Assembly (NCBI RefSeq): GCF_001625215.2
Contig: NC_030381.2
Span: 39,182,689-39,246,688, forward strand
Length of the DNA: 64,000 nucleotides
DNA from: Daucus carota subsp. sativus
Taxonomy: Eukaryota > Streptophyta > Magnoliopsida > Apiales > Apiaceae
Direction: 5' to 3'
In this document: positions 10,514 through 22,760 of the stretch, piece by piece
How the letters are laid out: every line of letters starts with the position of its first letter
How positions within the stretch are numbered: the first letter of the stretch is position 1
Notes under the pieces: generated by a model
Databases searched by the model: none
What the model was told of the DNA's origin: nothing
Seen by the model: only the letters and a program-made list of their open reading frames with translations
Made by a program: the position numbers and the translations under genes

Positions 10514-13370
10514 ATGGATGGCCTTTTTCTCAAGGCAGCGCCGATCACTGTCTCAGAGGTGCGTGCCAGTGCTCCCGGAAAGGCGTTTGCACCGTCGTGG
10601 GGTTTTTCATTTAAGTACCCTCTGAGAGCCTTATGGCCGCGAGGAGGTCGGGCCAGGGTTGCCTTAGTGGAGGATGACAAGAAACTTGGTGATCAAGGAA
10701 ATGGGAATTGGGTTCTTAAGATTCTTCGTCTCGGGTCTTTTCGGAAAGAAGAAGAAATTTTAAGTGGATATGACGAAGAATTGGAGGTGGAAAAGAAGAA
10801 ATATGATGATGTTGATGATGACGGTGAGGGTGATCGGAGAAGTGATTGTTGTTGTGAAGAGAAGTGTAGTGTTTGTGGTAATGATGATGATGAAAAGGAA
10901 ATAGAGATGGATAAGAAATCATTTTTGGAAATGCTGAGAAGGGTTACATTGGCAGAAGCCAGATTGTATGCTCAGATGTCTTACTTAGGTAGCTTGGCCT
11001 ATTCGATTCCTCGGATCAAGGTAACTAATTCAGTCCGCTATGATTTTTATTTGAGATTGATTCGTAGTATTGTACTATTGTGATTGGTGATTTGTAGCTA
11101 ATTGTGGAAATTGATGAAGTGTAATCATATTACGAATCAGTGTTTGCGATGCTATTTGTCATTAATATGATATCATTTGTTAATGTTCTGGAGTTTAGGT
11201 CTTCCGGATTTTTTGCTGTACTATTTCTCCCAGTCTGATGAGATTGTATGTAATAGTATACCTGACTGTAATCTTAGAGATTTATTACTTTAAACTAGTT
11301 TATGCAGTTTTTTTAATTGAAATGTATATGTGCGCCAAGATTTAGTTTAATTGATGTGGTGGTGCAGCCAGGTAATCTTCTGAAAAGTCACGGACTTCGA
11401 TATGTGACTTCATCATTAGACAAGAAAGAGCAGGCGTTGAATGCAGAAAAAGAGAGAGTTTTAGCTGAAGAAAAGGAGAATGCTTTCGCTCAGATTCAAG
11501 ACAAGGAGGGAGGTTCAGTCGAGGTTCAAGAAGCAAGAGTAAGCCTAGAGGATACATTGGAAGTCATTGTAGAAAAGAGAGATGTGAATCGAACAAGTCA
11601 ATCTCCTGCTTATGAAATCGCTGCATCTGCTGCTTCCTATTTGCATTCTCGCGCTACTAATTTACTTGCCTTAAAATCTTCTAAAACCGAAGTGAGTGAA
11701 GACCCGGCCAAAGGAGGCAGAAGTACCGGCAATGTTGATATGCTGAACAATTTTGATATGATGAGCGGAGACATGGCTTCTTTTATTGCAAACACTGAAT
11801 CAGTGACATCTGTGGTTGCAGCAGAGGATGAAATAAAGCAGGCTGTTGCTGATGATCTGAACTCGACAAGCCATTCACCTTGTGGCTGGTTCGTATGTGA
11901 TGATGATCTATCTGCCACAAGATTCTTCATCATTCAGGTAGCCTAAAAACTTCAAAAGTGAAGATTTTTACTTCCTGTCAGATGTATAAATTAGGAGACA
12001 CTTAGCTAGATTTTGTCAGGCAAAATGATTTTTAGCAGCATTTGTAGTTTTATGCATTTATTTGTTCAATGTGTTGCTTATTTGATATGTTCTTGGAATC
12101 TAATCTTAGGGGTCTGAGTCAGTGGCATCATGGCAGGCTAATCTACTCTTTGAACCCATTCAGTTTGAGGTAGTTTTAAATAGTTTTCATCTGCGTTCTT
12201 GTTATTCATTTGTCTTTCAAAGTCATGATTGCTTTAAATCTTTGATATAATGTGGCACCACTTTCCTTATTGTGACCAGGGACTTGACGTGCTTGTTCAT
12301 AGGGGTATATATGAGGCTGCAAAGGGGATTTATGAGCAAATGTTGCCCGAGGTCCGAGATCATGTTAAGAATTATGGTAGTCATGCTATCTTGCGCTTTA
12401 CTGGGCACTCACTTGGGGGAAGCTTATCTCTGTTGGTTAACCTTATGCTGCTGATCAGAGGCGAAGTCCCACGTTCTTCTTTACTTCCTGTGATCACTTT
12501 TGGCGCACCCTCAGTTATGTGTGGAGGCGATCGTTTGCTTCAGAAGCTTGGGTTACCTAGAAGTCATATCCAATCTATAGCAATGCACAGAGACATAGTA
12601 CCTCGAGCTTTCTCGTGCAATTATCCCAACCATGTGGCAGAGCTTTTGAAGGCCGTTAATAGGAACTTTAAGAATCATCCATGTCTTAAAAATCAGGTGA
12701 TGAATTACTCTAGGAAACAATATGGCCTAAACTCATTATTACTGTCGTAATCCAAAAGTATTTTTCTTAATTGTTCAACATTGCATAACAGGGTTTTTTG
12801 TATTCTCCGATGGGGGAGTTTCTAATCTTACAGCCAGACGAGAAATTTTCTCCACACCATGAGCTGCTTCCGCCTGGAAGCGGTCTATACATATTAAGCT
12901 GCCCGGTTTCAGATGTCATGGACGCAGAGAAGCAGATTCGAGCTGCACAGTCCTTGTTTTTTAATTCACCACATCCACTTGAGATGTTGAGAGACCGCTC
13001 ATCATATGGTACAGAAGGAACCATTCTGCGTGATCATGACATGCGATCATACTTAAAATCCGTAGGGGATGTTATCCGCCAAGAGCTCAAACAAGTACGA
13101 AAAGCCCAAAGAGTGCACAAGCTCAAGGTCTGGTGGCCCCTTGTCGCAACACGTGGCTCCAATTCCAGCATCACCATGGGTAAGCCTGTAGCATCGACTA
13201 ACATGGATCAAAATCAGTTCACGTTTGCTGGCGTTTTACAGAATGGTAGGGAATCAATGAAACGCTTCAGTAGGCTCGTTGCATCGCAGCACATGCATTT
13301 GCTGATAGTGTTTTTGCTTCCGGCACGAACAATAATTTTAGGGGCCTATAGAATTATCAACATTCATTGA
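10514..13370 (+). CDS. Plastid class 3 lipase (PLIP family)
   Basis: Five exons join in frame: 10514-11020, 11368-11937, 12110-12169, 12280-12696 and 12792-13370. They total 2133 bases or 710 residues, close to the length I recall for PLIP2. The lipase motif [14 protein letters not shown] holds the nucleophile Ser in [14 protein letters not shown] and a later HELLPPG are candidates for the Asp and His. The N-terminal part is basic, fitting a transit peptide, followed by an acidic Asp/Glu-rich linker. PLIPs are sn-1 acyl hydrolases of plastid glycerolipids that release polyunsaturated fatty acids for seed oil or for jasmonate-type oxylipins. The ATG at 10514 is the first in frame. The neighbour order suggests PLIP3 (At3g62590), but the paralogue is not certain. 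Confidence 0.92.
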
Positions 13371-15397
13371 TCCATCGAGGTTAGCATCCTGTTCCTATCT
13401 GGAGATGCTCGAGAACACTGTGTGTAGAGTAGATTTGCATTAAATTGCTGGGAAATGAAATGCAACTAGAATGTTGAATAGCGCTCAGTTTTTTATAATT
13501 GAACAGTCACATCATAGTACATTTTTATCAGATGGAAAGTTTTGATATTTTTTAATCCTCAAAAACAAATGTCAATTTCAGACTATATTTTAAAATAGTA
13601 CTTGGTTAATTTATATTTCATGCCATAACGGATTTTTTTGGAAACACATGAACATTTTTTCTTTGTGCGACGGTAAAAAAACATACTTTTTGGGGGAGAG
13701 ATACTATTTCACCAATCGAGTCACGGGTATCCAACATATTCATACCTAACGATTTTCCACACCGTGGTGGTGACGAAACGTATAACTTGTACAAAACAAC
13801 TATTTTTTACTTAAATAATAAATTTTTATTATTTCCATCTCATTAAAAATAATGATTTTCTAATACAAAAAAATCCAAAAATCGTTATCAATTAAAATCC
13901 TTCACATCACTTCACTAGTGTCAATATAATAATAGAAATTGCATTGATACAATAAGAGGCCCCTTTGGCTAAGAGTAAATGAGAAATGGAAAGGGAAACA
14001 AGTAAAATAAATTCTTTTCGTGAGTGTTTGTTTAATTAGAACTCTCGCTCCCTTTCTATCTTTTTTAGTTTTGAATTTACCCACAGTTTCTTTTACCCAT
14101 TCATCCTCCCCACTAGATATTTCATTTCCCTTTCCTACTTTTTTGTCTTTTCATTTATAATTTATGCAAAAAATTATTAAAAAATAGAAATATATGTAAA
14201 ATATTTTTGAATATAAAAAAATTAATTTAGTTGTTGTAAATTATAAAAATGATATAATTTATATATTTATTTATTAAGAAATTGATAGAATTTAAATAAA
14301 AAATATTAACATTTAAAAATATATATTAAATTATAATTTTATAAACATAATATATTTGACTCTTTTGAAATTATATAATTTCATAAAAATCAGATATGTA
14401 GTTTGTTATATAATTTTTCATTCGGTTTTCGATCAAACCAAAGAGATAAATAATTCACGATCATTACTTTCATTTCTCCACATTTTCATTTTTAGATTCC
14501 ATTTCGTTTCCTCGGAACAAACCAAACGACCCCTAATAAAATAAAAGACGCATGAAGTTTTTTTTAGGTCCAAAAGTTATTCCCGTCATGGAATTCTTAT
14601 ATTTTGTAAATTTTAGTTTTAATTTCATAGTAGGAGATTTTCGAACTACATTGAGTTTTTTTATTCTCATTTATAATAGTTATTTGTTAGGAAAAACTCC
14701 AATATTTGTTCTTTTCTTAATTCTGTGCTAATTTACTTTCTCTATTCTTTTTATGTTACACTTTGACTTTTAACCCACATTTTAAAATTTTAATTTTAGT
14801 TTTAATATATAAACCTTCATAGTTGGAGATTTTCTAACTACATTGAAATATGCTTTTTATCTCATTTATAATAGTTATCCCCCCCCAATTTCTTCTCGAC
14901 AATCTCCAGCTTGTTTCGGAGCAACTAGATTTTGCCAGTGCTTGATTATGCAGGACAATCAAGCACTGACAAAGTCTTCCTTGTTTTAAAGCTCCAAGAA
15001 ATTATAGCACCTGATAATACCCTTTGAATCACGAGGGACCTAAGTTATCCCTTGAAATGAGGATGCCATATCAGAAATGGGAATTTTCTGACATTAGTGA
15101 CATGTATACTAATTTCACCAACGGCAGAAACTATATCTTCACTTTATTAAGCTAAAGCAGATATCATATCAACTTCTGATAGTTATTGATGTTGAAGCTC
15201 TGCAGGACTTCTAAGCATAACAGCAAGACCAGGTATTGAAACAACTGAATTTCTATATAATATATCTCCTTTATTGTACACAAACCTGTCTGTTAAACCG
15301 ATATCGAGTGAATAAGTTGGAATATTTCGATGATTCAGACCCAACATTCAACATAACAAGGTACAGCTTCCTCGGATAACTTCCAATGAGCTTCACT
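13371..15397. other. Intergenic region between PLIP and TMEM205-like genes
   Basis: It begins with about 150 bases of probable 3' UTR. It then holds AT-rich DNA, a candidate MITE (13957-14533), two diverged copies of a segment around 14610-14700 and 14800-14880 (both end in CTCATTTATAATAGTTAT), and a hairpin at 14931-14973. I see no gene. The 3' UTR of the minus-strand gene probably covers about 15150-15397. Confidence 0.5.
13957..14533. mobile_element. Candidate hAT-like MITE with imperfect ends
   Basis: The left end AGGCCCCTTTGGCT and the right end, read in reverse as AGGGGTCGTTTGGTT, are imperfect inverted repeats. Both are flanked by AATAA-like text that could be a decayed target duplication. 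The interior is very AT-rich. The boundaries are uncertain. Confidence 0.4.
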
Positions 15398-17707
15398 CTA
15401 AAGATCAATTTTACCTGCCAAGTACCATGAGTGCATAGCAAGACTGCCAAAAGCCATTATATTGGCAAGAGAGGATAGTCCATGAATCATCCCAAATTTC
15501 TTGTTCATCGCAGCAAGTTTTGGATTCTTCTTTGCTACTTCTTGATTTTTAGTCCAGCCAACTTCCTCTCCGATGTTTGATTCTCTCTCCACCTTGTGCC
15601 GTTGTTTCATCATCTAAACCGTAAAATAGGCCAATACGTTATTTAAACTCTATACCAAGTGACAGAAGATGATGAACGGAAGTACAAATAGGAGTCTTTA
15701 ATTTTTCATGGTATATAGTTTAATCATATAGAAATTTAGCATATGAATTTATATGTTTTATATGCGAGTCTAGCAGTTTGAGTATGTAGTAGGTTATCTA
15801 TATAAGCTCAATGCTTTACGGGCCTTGGTCCATGGGGTTTTCTGTTCCTATACATGTAATTCCCCACATATTAGTAGGACTTAAATATTGGAACATGTCC
15901 TAAATTAATAAAATTAAGTCTCGTCTTTGTTCATGGGTTGAGATCCTTAATTATTCTCCCTTCTGCAGTAGGAAACCCCTGTGGTGGTGGACTTTTTGTG
16001 GTAATTTCACCCAAGTTTTCTTTTGTGTTATTATCTCACATATTCATCTCTTCCTAAATCCACAACCGGATGTATAGTGACAAATCAGATACTTAAACAC
16101 CATAAAGGCAAAAAAAGAGAAGAACTATATAGGCATATAGCATCTATTACATTGGCAAGCAAGATATTGCCCCTATATACACGTCTTGAAGTATAGAACA
16201 AATAGGGCAAAATCCATGTCATATGACTAGTTACCAAATTCACGCATTAAAAACATACTTAAGTCAACTCAATCCACTGTTATCTCTAAATACTCATATA
16301 ATGTCTAGATTCATATAAGATAAAAAAAATAATTAAACTTTGATCAATATCAAGTTGTCATATTAGGGTGACACTGATAATATGTAAACGACCATAATTC
16401 TTAATCGTCAGGTCAATTACAGTGAAACAAATAATAAGAGCTAAGAAAATGGATACAGCAAAAGAATTGCAGATCCAGATAGTCAAGAATCAATGCACAT
16501 GAGATAGTGTTTTTTGGTCAGGGCACATGAGATAGTTGTTACTGTAAAATAGTAAATCACAGGCCGGCTTGAATAATTCTTTCTATTTCCATAAATTTGA
16601 TGACAAATCCTAACAAGATATCGCCTTATTTTCATGATACTGTTGGCCTGCTGGTGTATGCTAAGCTTTGCTCTAGACTTTTAAATTCTAAATAGAGATT
16701 ACAAAGTGTCTGCACTATCTAAGATGGAGACTGAAGTTATTATAGGATTCAGGTTCTTTGATTTGTTCAAACACACAAAAAGTTTCACACTAACATTTTA
16801 CGTCACAACACTTTAAAACACTAAAACCATTTTACCTAGTAGAAAAGAAGCCTTGAAACTGTCACTGGTAATTATAATTGATCTAATCATGGTTAACATG
16901 TATGTGCACTCCGTTTAAGCTTCAGAACCATAATGCTTGATCATAAATAATTTTGTATATTTTCCTGGGTGTGTTTGACTTAAATTCAACTAGCAAACAT
17001 TATAAATGGAAGGCAAATGATCGGTAAAAGATATACACATACAAGTACTTCAAAGATCATTTAGCGAAAAAGAAAAAAAAAGTACCTCAATGGTCATAGG
17101 AGTAAAAATCAAGAGATTGCTGAGATTAAAAGCAAATGCAGACAGCAAGAACCCCAACTGATACTTCTCCGAGCTAGAAGCTGACTTCCATGGATGTGTA
17201 TACCCAAAACAAGCCACTGAAGCCGCACAACAAACACCCACCATCGAAAAATACGCAGGAAACATCTTACTCTGCAAATTCCCAAACTGATGCCTCGGAA
17301 GATTCCTACAAACCAAGAAAATCAACAAACCTAGTCACAATTCTAAACAACCTAAAAAGGGGTCTTACAAAATCAAGAAATTCACCAAACCCAATTACAA
17401 AACAATACAAAATCAACAAATCAACAAAGGGCTTTAACAAAATCAAGAAACCCATCAAATTCAATCACGAAACAAGCATAAAAACGGGTATTGCAAAAAG
17501 GGTAAGATTGAATTACTTGAACATGATGATACCACCAATAAAAGTGACCCAAAGAGCAGCACCCCAAGCAGTTGAAAAGCACAGAAGATGAGTTAGCTTA
17601 ACGAAAGTTGTGATCTTTGATGACTTTGATTCAAATGTTTCGGGAGAAAATAAAACCCCGATTGCAAGAAATGTAACGGCTCCGAGAAACCGGGTCATCC
17701 AAGCCAT
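15398..17707 (-). CDS. TMEM205/DUF4149-like membrane protein
   Basis: Three exons join in frame on the minus strand: 17707-17517, 17305-17086 and 15613-15398. They total 627 bases or 208 residues. Four hydrophobic segments can be seen: one at the start (LGAVTFLAIGVLF), one around the middle of exon 1 and its junction, one over FSMVGVCCAASVACFGY, one over GFLLSAFAFNLSNLLIF. A weaker segment sits near the C terminus. TAWGAALWVTFIGG and FGNLQSKMFPAYF are typical of the TMEM205-like family. The hydrophilic stretch near residues 140-180 (ESNIGEEVGWTKNQEVAKKN) resembles plant members once filed as LEA-related, such as At3g62580. The biochemical role of plant members is unknown. Intron 2 is about 1.5 kb. 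Confidence 0.85.
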
Positions 17708-17920
17708 TGTGAGTTGTGTGTTTGAGCTTCAAGAATTGGGTTTGTTAGTTGGTGGGGAGTGTAAATTAAGGAGGTAGAAGAAGAAATTGAAGAGAAGAAG
17801 ATAGCACACCTAAATAATTAGTAGTCGTCGTAGTAGTTTGTAGATTTTTTTGTGACTTTGTGTTTCTTGTGGAGAACGATAGTGTAATTACAAATTAGAA
17901 ATGTGTACGGCAATCTATTA

Positions 17921-18153
17921 CTATCGTCCGTCCCTTTTTATTTGTCACTTTGACTTTTTGCACGTAAGTTAAGGTGATTAAAAAACATACTTCTACTTAT
18001 TATTTTTGAAAATTTCTTTTTCTGAATTAAAGTTTATAGTTTATAATTTTATTCACAAAAAAAATTTAAAAATAATAAGCGAGATTATGTTTTTTACTCA
18101 CCTTAAGTTACGTGCAAAAAGTCAAAGTGACAAGTAAAAATGGGCGGAAGTAG
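17921..18153. mobile_element. Stowaway-like MITE
   Basis: The element is a long imperfect palindrome of 233 bases. The left arm begins CTATCGTCCGTCCCTTTTTA and the right arm, reversed, reads CTACTTCCGCCCATTTTTA. Both arms then share GTCACTTTGACTTTTTGCAC. It is flanked by TA at 17919-17920 and 18154-18155, the Stowaway target. It lies about 210 bases upstream of the start of the TMEM205-like gene, so it sits in or near that gene's promoter. Confidence 0.8.
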
Positions 18154-18155
18154 TA

Positions 18156-18813
18156 TCTATTATATATGTAATAGAACAACTTTGAGTAATTTAATTTGAA
18201 ATGACAAATATGTCCTTTGCTCATTATACATATATTTATATATATAAAGATTATTATTGACTTTTAATACTAACGTATTTATTAGCCATTAATGTGTAAT
18301 CATTAATTTACATTAATTACTTTTCTTTGAGTAATTTAATTCGAAATGACAAATATGCCCTTTACTCATTATATATATATTTATATATAAAGGTTATTAT
18401 TGACTTTTAATACCAACGTATTTATTAGCCATTAATGTGTAATCATTAATATACATTAATTACTTTTAAATTAAAACTTCAATACATATACGTATATTAT
18501 ATTTATAATTATGATTTAATAATAAATAAATAAATATCCAGTGTTGTAAAAAGTATAAATCATAAAATTCGCGATTAATCCAAATGATTAATCTAATAGA
18601 GTAACTCTTTGCCAAATCAGATCAAAATCCGTCCAACTATACATTAATCGGTTAATCGATATTTTTTAGAATGATTAATATAATAGAGCAACTTTTTTGC
18701 CAAATCGGATCAAAATCCGTCCAACTATATTCGGTTAATTGCCATTTTCTAGAAAATTGTATGTATCTATAAATGATATTTAATTATTACGATTTATTAA
18801 AATTATATATACA

Positions 18814-18860
<47 letters not shown>

Positions 18861-19545
18861 GTTAGAATAATTATAAATATAATATATAAATATATTACAA
18901 AGATTCTGATTCAGCACGAATCTCATTTCTCACATCAATTTTTTAATAATTTTAGGTGAGTGGTAATCTAATCAAATAATAAAATTTTAAATATTGTATG
19001 TTTTTTGTATTTATATTTTCATAAATATCATGATAGTGAGGATGTGTGTGCACACACACACAAACCAATCAATCATCAATTTAACTGAATTTTGCCAAAT
19101 TCGTTTAAAAATCCGTTCGATTATCGACTAATCGGCTGATTTTTAAAATATTTATTATGATTTAATAAAATCATATATATATATATATATATGAATAATT
19201 ATAAATATAATACATAACTATATGACAAAAACTCTGATTCGGTAAGAATCTCATTTTTTATATCAATTTTTCAATAATTTTAGAAGAGTGATAATTTAAT
19301 TATATAATAAAATTTTAAATAGTGTATATTTTTTGTATTTATATTTTTAATAAATATGATAATAGTGTAGATAGATGTGTACACATATACATCAACATAA
19401 TATGACTTAAAATATAAATAAATATTAAATTTAAATTATTTTTAATATAAATTATCTTAATTTGATAAAGATGAACAAAGAGATCCAAGATATATTGGAT
19501 CAATAATTTAAAGCAACCTGTGCTTTGCACCGGTTAAGAAGCTAG
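18156..19545 (+). mobile_element. Short non-autonomous Helitron
   Basis: The 5' end is TC (TCTATTATATATGTAATAG) after A18155 and the 3' end is CTAG (19542-19545) before T19546. An imperfect hairpin (ACCTGTGC, TTT, GCACCGGT) precedes CTAG by seven to nine bases. The 5' end strongly resembles that of the 6.5-kb Helitron. The first 320 bases contain two near-identical direct copies of a segment with GAAATGACAAATATG and TTATTGACTTTTAATAC. (TA)n and (CATA)n tracts lie at 18805-18860 and around 19166-19192. No protein is encoded. Confidence 0.75.
18805..18860. repeat. CATA/TA microsatellite
   Basis: A run of ACAT units passes directly into a TA run, inside the short Helitron. Confidence 0.9.
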
Positions 19546-19708
19546 TTCATATTAATGGAATGAAAAAGAATATTTTATAATTAAACCCAGAATTTCATTC
19601 AAAATTTGAATCAAAATTTAACTTCGGATAAATTCAATTTTTATTATGAATTATAATATTAAATAAATGATACTCAAATTTAATCGTGTAAAATATATAT
19701 ACCCTCTT

Positions 19709-20115
19709 TGACAAAAGTTCTATGGAGACCACGTTTTCATTGGAGACCTTAGAGACTACTTATCTTCTACAATTAAAACACTACCAAATTTATTGTTTGC
19801 CGAAGTACATTCGATGAATATCATTATTTAATTGAAAATGTTGAAATTTATTTATGCTGTACAAGTGGAACTGTATGTTATGCAAGATCAACAAATGTTC
19901 TGCACACTAAACATGGTTTTATAAAATAATATGTTTTTTAGTGTCTTATTTGCCAAATATATAAAATTTGCAAGATTGTCAATAAAATAATGTTCTTTGT
20001 AGAACATGATTCAAAAAATAATACATTTTGCATTATTTTTATTGGTATTTTAGTTGCAGTACATAAGTGGTCTTCAAGTCTCCAATGAAAACGTGGTTTC
20101 CATAGAACTTATCCC
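19709..20115. mobile_element. Mutator-like MITE with ~75 bp inverted repeats
   Basis: The left arm contains AAGTTCTATGGAGACCACG and the right arm, reversed, AAGTTCTATGGAAACCACG. Similarity continues for about 75 bases. Nine-base flanks TACCCTCTT (19700-19708) and TACCATCTT (20116-20124) differ by one base, which fits a Mutator-type duplication. No ORF of note lies inside. The exact ends are uncertain by a few bases. Confidence 0.65.
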
Positions 20116-20132
20116 TACCATCTTATTATGAA

Positions 20133-20321
20133 GGGTTTGTCTGTGTGCCCATGTGCACATGTTAAGCATAAAATTTTATAGTTTTGGTGGATTTTGATTG
20201 GTGTGGTTGGTGAATTTGCAGGAGGTCCACCAGTATAAAGAAGCATGAGCCAATCAAAAATCTCAAAACTTATAAAATTTGGTGCTTAGTGTGTGCCCAT
20301 GGGCACACACTAGAAAAACCG
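20133..20321. mobile_element. 189-bp Mutator-like MITE with perfect 9-bp duplication
   Basis: The arms GGGTTTGTCTGTGTGCCCA (left) and, reversed, CGGTTTTTCTAGTGTGTGCC (right) pair over about 70 bases with gaps. The 9-bp flank TATTATGAA is perfect on both sides (20124-20132 and 20322-20330). A related short palindrome lies near 53925-53975. Confidence 0.8.
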
Positions 20322-20896
20322 TATTATGAATTTCGTTTTAGATTTTAGGGATGATTACATTTTGTAACCCTTAACTTTAGCTTATTGACAGAAGAGCATT
20401 TATACTTTAAAACTGATAGGTGACACTCCAAAGTTCATAACGTGTTGCAGTTTGTAACCTTTTAGTTAAAAAATTTCGTTAAAGTTAAATGAGACATTTT
20501 CGTACATGCATAATATAATTTTTGATTTTACCAAAATCACATATATAATAATTCAGTTTTATATTAAAATAATTAATTCTTTTTATAATAAAATATTATT
20601 TTGCAATCAAATAAAGTATGATCAAATTGTATTTTTTAAAACCATATTATGCAAATGAAATATGAGATTAGAATTTTTACAATTTAAGAAATTATTATTC
20701 GAGAAAGAAAATATTTTAGACAATTTTAATGAGATTGAAATTCTTACGTTTAATTTTTTTCTAAGTAATGGTAGTTGGGAGTATTAGTAATAAAGTAAAA
20801 ATAATAATTTAGACGATAAAATCGAATTATTAGATTAATTTTTAATAAAAATCAAAATTATAATATGCAAGTATAAAAATATTCCTGAACTAACCC

Positions 20897-20900
<4 letters not shown>

Positions 20901-20973
<73 letters not shown>
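20901..20973. repeat. (TA)n microsatellite, left of foldback element
   Basis: An uninterrupted TA run of about 73 bases. It continues on the far side of the element at 21666-21734, so the element was probably inserted into one TA tract. Confidence 0.95.
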
Positions 20974-20977
<4 letters not shown>

Positions 20978-21661
20978 ATAGGATCAAATAAAAACTTTTT
21001 TAAGTTACAAACTTACAAACTTTTTTTTATTCTCCCATCGTGTTAATCCTTAGTTATATAAAGTATCCATGTTGAAAATTCTTCAAAAAACATCACAATT
21101 TTTAAAAATAACGCATAAACAAATCGCGTTTTCAACACATTTATAACTGGGGTTCAACATCGGGTGTTGAACACTAATTATCATTGTGTTGAACATATAT
21201 ATATAGGGGAGGGTTCTGGTACAAACCTACAAACTTACAAACTTTTTTTGTTCAACACATATATAACTTGAGTTCAACATTTTTTTAACATATTTTGTTG
21301 AACATCGATTAAAATAGTGGTGGAGAAGTACGTAATCCAATTTTTAAATGTAAGAACTAAGGTAAACATGTTATATAACTAATATTTATGTTTCTAGACC
21401 CTACCCAAACCCCAGAGGTATAGTTTAAACATCTTTTTAGATATGTTCAACACAATGATAATTAGTGTTCAACACCCGATGTTGAACCCCAGTTATAAAT
21501 GTGTTGAAAACGCGATTTCTTTATGCGTTATTTTTAAAAATTGTGATGTTTTTTGAAGAATTTTCAACATGGATACTTTATATAACTAAGGATTAACACG
21601 ATGGGAGAATAAAAAAAAGTTTGTAAGTTTGTAACTTAAAAAAGTTTTTATTTGATCCAAT

Positions 21662-21665
<4 letters not shown>
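20974..21665. mobile_element. Foldback-type element with 224-bp inverted arms
   Basis: The arms 20974-21197 and 21442-21665 are equal in length and nearly identical in inverted orientation, beginning AGGGATAGGATC on the left and AGGGATTGGATC on the right. The spacer of about 245 bases contains another, diverged copy of the family's end (CAAACCTACAAACTTACAAA at about 21223). No protein is encoded. The element sits inside a TA microsatellite, so the target duplication cannot be defined. Confidence 0.8.

Positions 21666-21734
<69 letters not shown>
21666..21734. repeat. (TA)n microsatellite, right of foldback element
   Basis: A TA run of about 69 bases mirrors the run left of the foldback element. 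Confidence 0.95.
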
Positions 21735-21735
<1 letters not shown>

Positions 21736-21765
21736 CTTTAACAGAAATTTTAACAGCAGGTGTTA

Positions 21766-22160
21766 GAGCATCTCCGGCAGCTTCCTTATATGATGTCTTA
21801 AGCTATTTTTATAAGGAATATGACAAAAATATAACTCCAGCAGAGTCTTAGTGGTGCCTTAAAAAGTTAGGATGCAAGTTTCATTCCTCATTTTTAAGGA
21901 TTGGGGAGCCATTCCTCATACTACTTTTAATAATAAAATATTCCCTTCCCTTCTTTTCTCACACTTTCCCATTCAATAAAATGTAGGAATCTCTTAAAAG
22001 AGGTATAGGAAGTTTTGAATATATTATTATTATAATAATAAGGAATGTAAAATAGGGAATGTTGTTGGAGTTCCCATTCAATAAAATGTAGGAATCCCTT
22101 AAAAGAGGTATATTTTATTATATATTTAAGGAAGCTGTTAGCACTCTGCTGGAGATGCTC
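21766..22160. mobile_element. PIF/Harbinger-type MITE
   Basis: The ends GAGCATCTCCGGCAG and, reversed, GAGCATCTCCAGCAG are inverted repeats. They are flanked by a TTA duplication at 21763-21765 and 22161-22163. The interior carries TAGGAATC(T/C)CTTAAAAGAGGT twice. It is a non-coding element of 395 bases. Confidence 0.8.
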
Positions 22161-22351
22161 TTATAAAGTGGAACGCATTACAAACTTTAGAGGGTTAAGT
22201 CTAAATACTCATCTGCCATGCCAAAATGACACAGAGTACGTCTTAGGCCGAAGATCATTATGAAAACTTCGAGAATATCCTAGTTGAGAATATCTGAAAC
22301 TGTATTGATTCAAAATTTTGAAAGTGTTAAATCCTCATAGAATTATTGGTA

Positions 22352-22654
22352 CTCCCTCCGTCTCAATTTATAGGTCCACTTTGGGAAAAAAATTTGTCCC
22401 AAAATACTTGTCCCTCTCTTCTTTCAATACAAATTTATCTACATACTAATTGTGATTTTTTTGAAACTCAACATTATTCTCATTTTACAATGCACTAAAT
22501 CCCTATATTTATTGTGATTTTTTTGAAAATAAACTATATTCTCACTTTTCAATGCATTAATTAATGATACATGAGATAAGATTCTATCTAACCAACTTTT
22601 TTCTTAATATGCGTGTTTATTCCAAAATGGACCTATAAATTGAGACGGAGGGAG
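22352..22654. mobile_element. Stowaway MITE
   Basis: The ends CTCCCTCCGTCTCAATTTAT and their reverse complement at 22635-22654 are perfect, flanked by TA at 22350-22351 and 22655-22656. It is 303 bases long and AT-rich. This end sequence is the classic plant Stowaway terminal repeat. Confidence 0.92.
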
Positions 22655-22760
22655 TAATTGATTTATTATCACATTGTATAAATATTATACAGTGGGGCCA
22701 ATGTAACAATAGGTTGGAACTCACATTTCATTTTAGCTCATCTGAATATTTAAATTTTAA

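Noticed and set aside
10414-10680. 88-residue frame on the minus strand
   Set aside because: It is a shadow of the first exon of the PLIP lipase gene.
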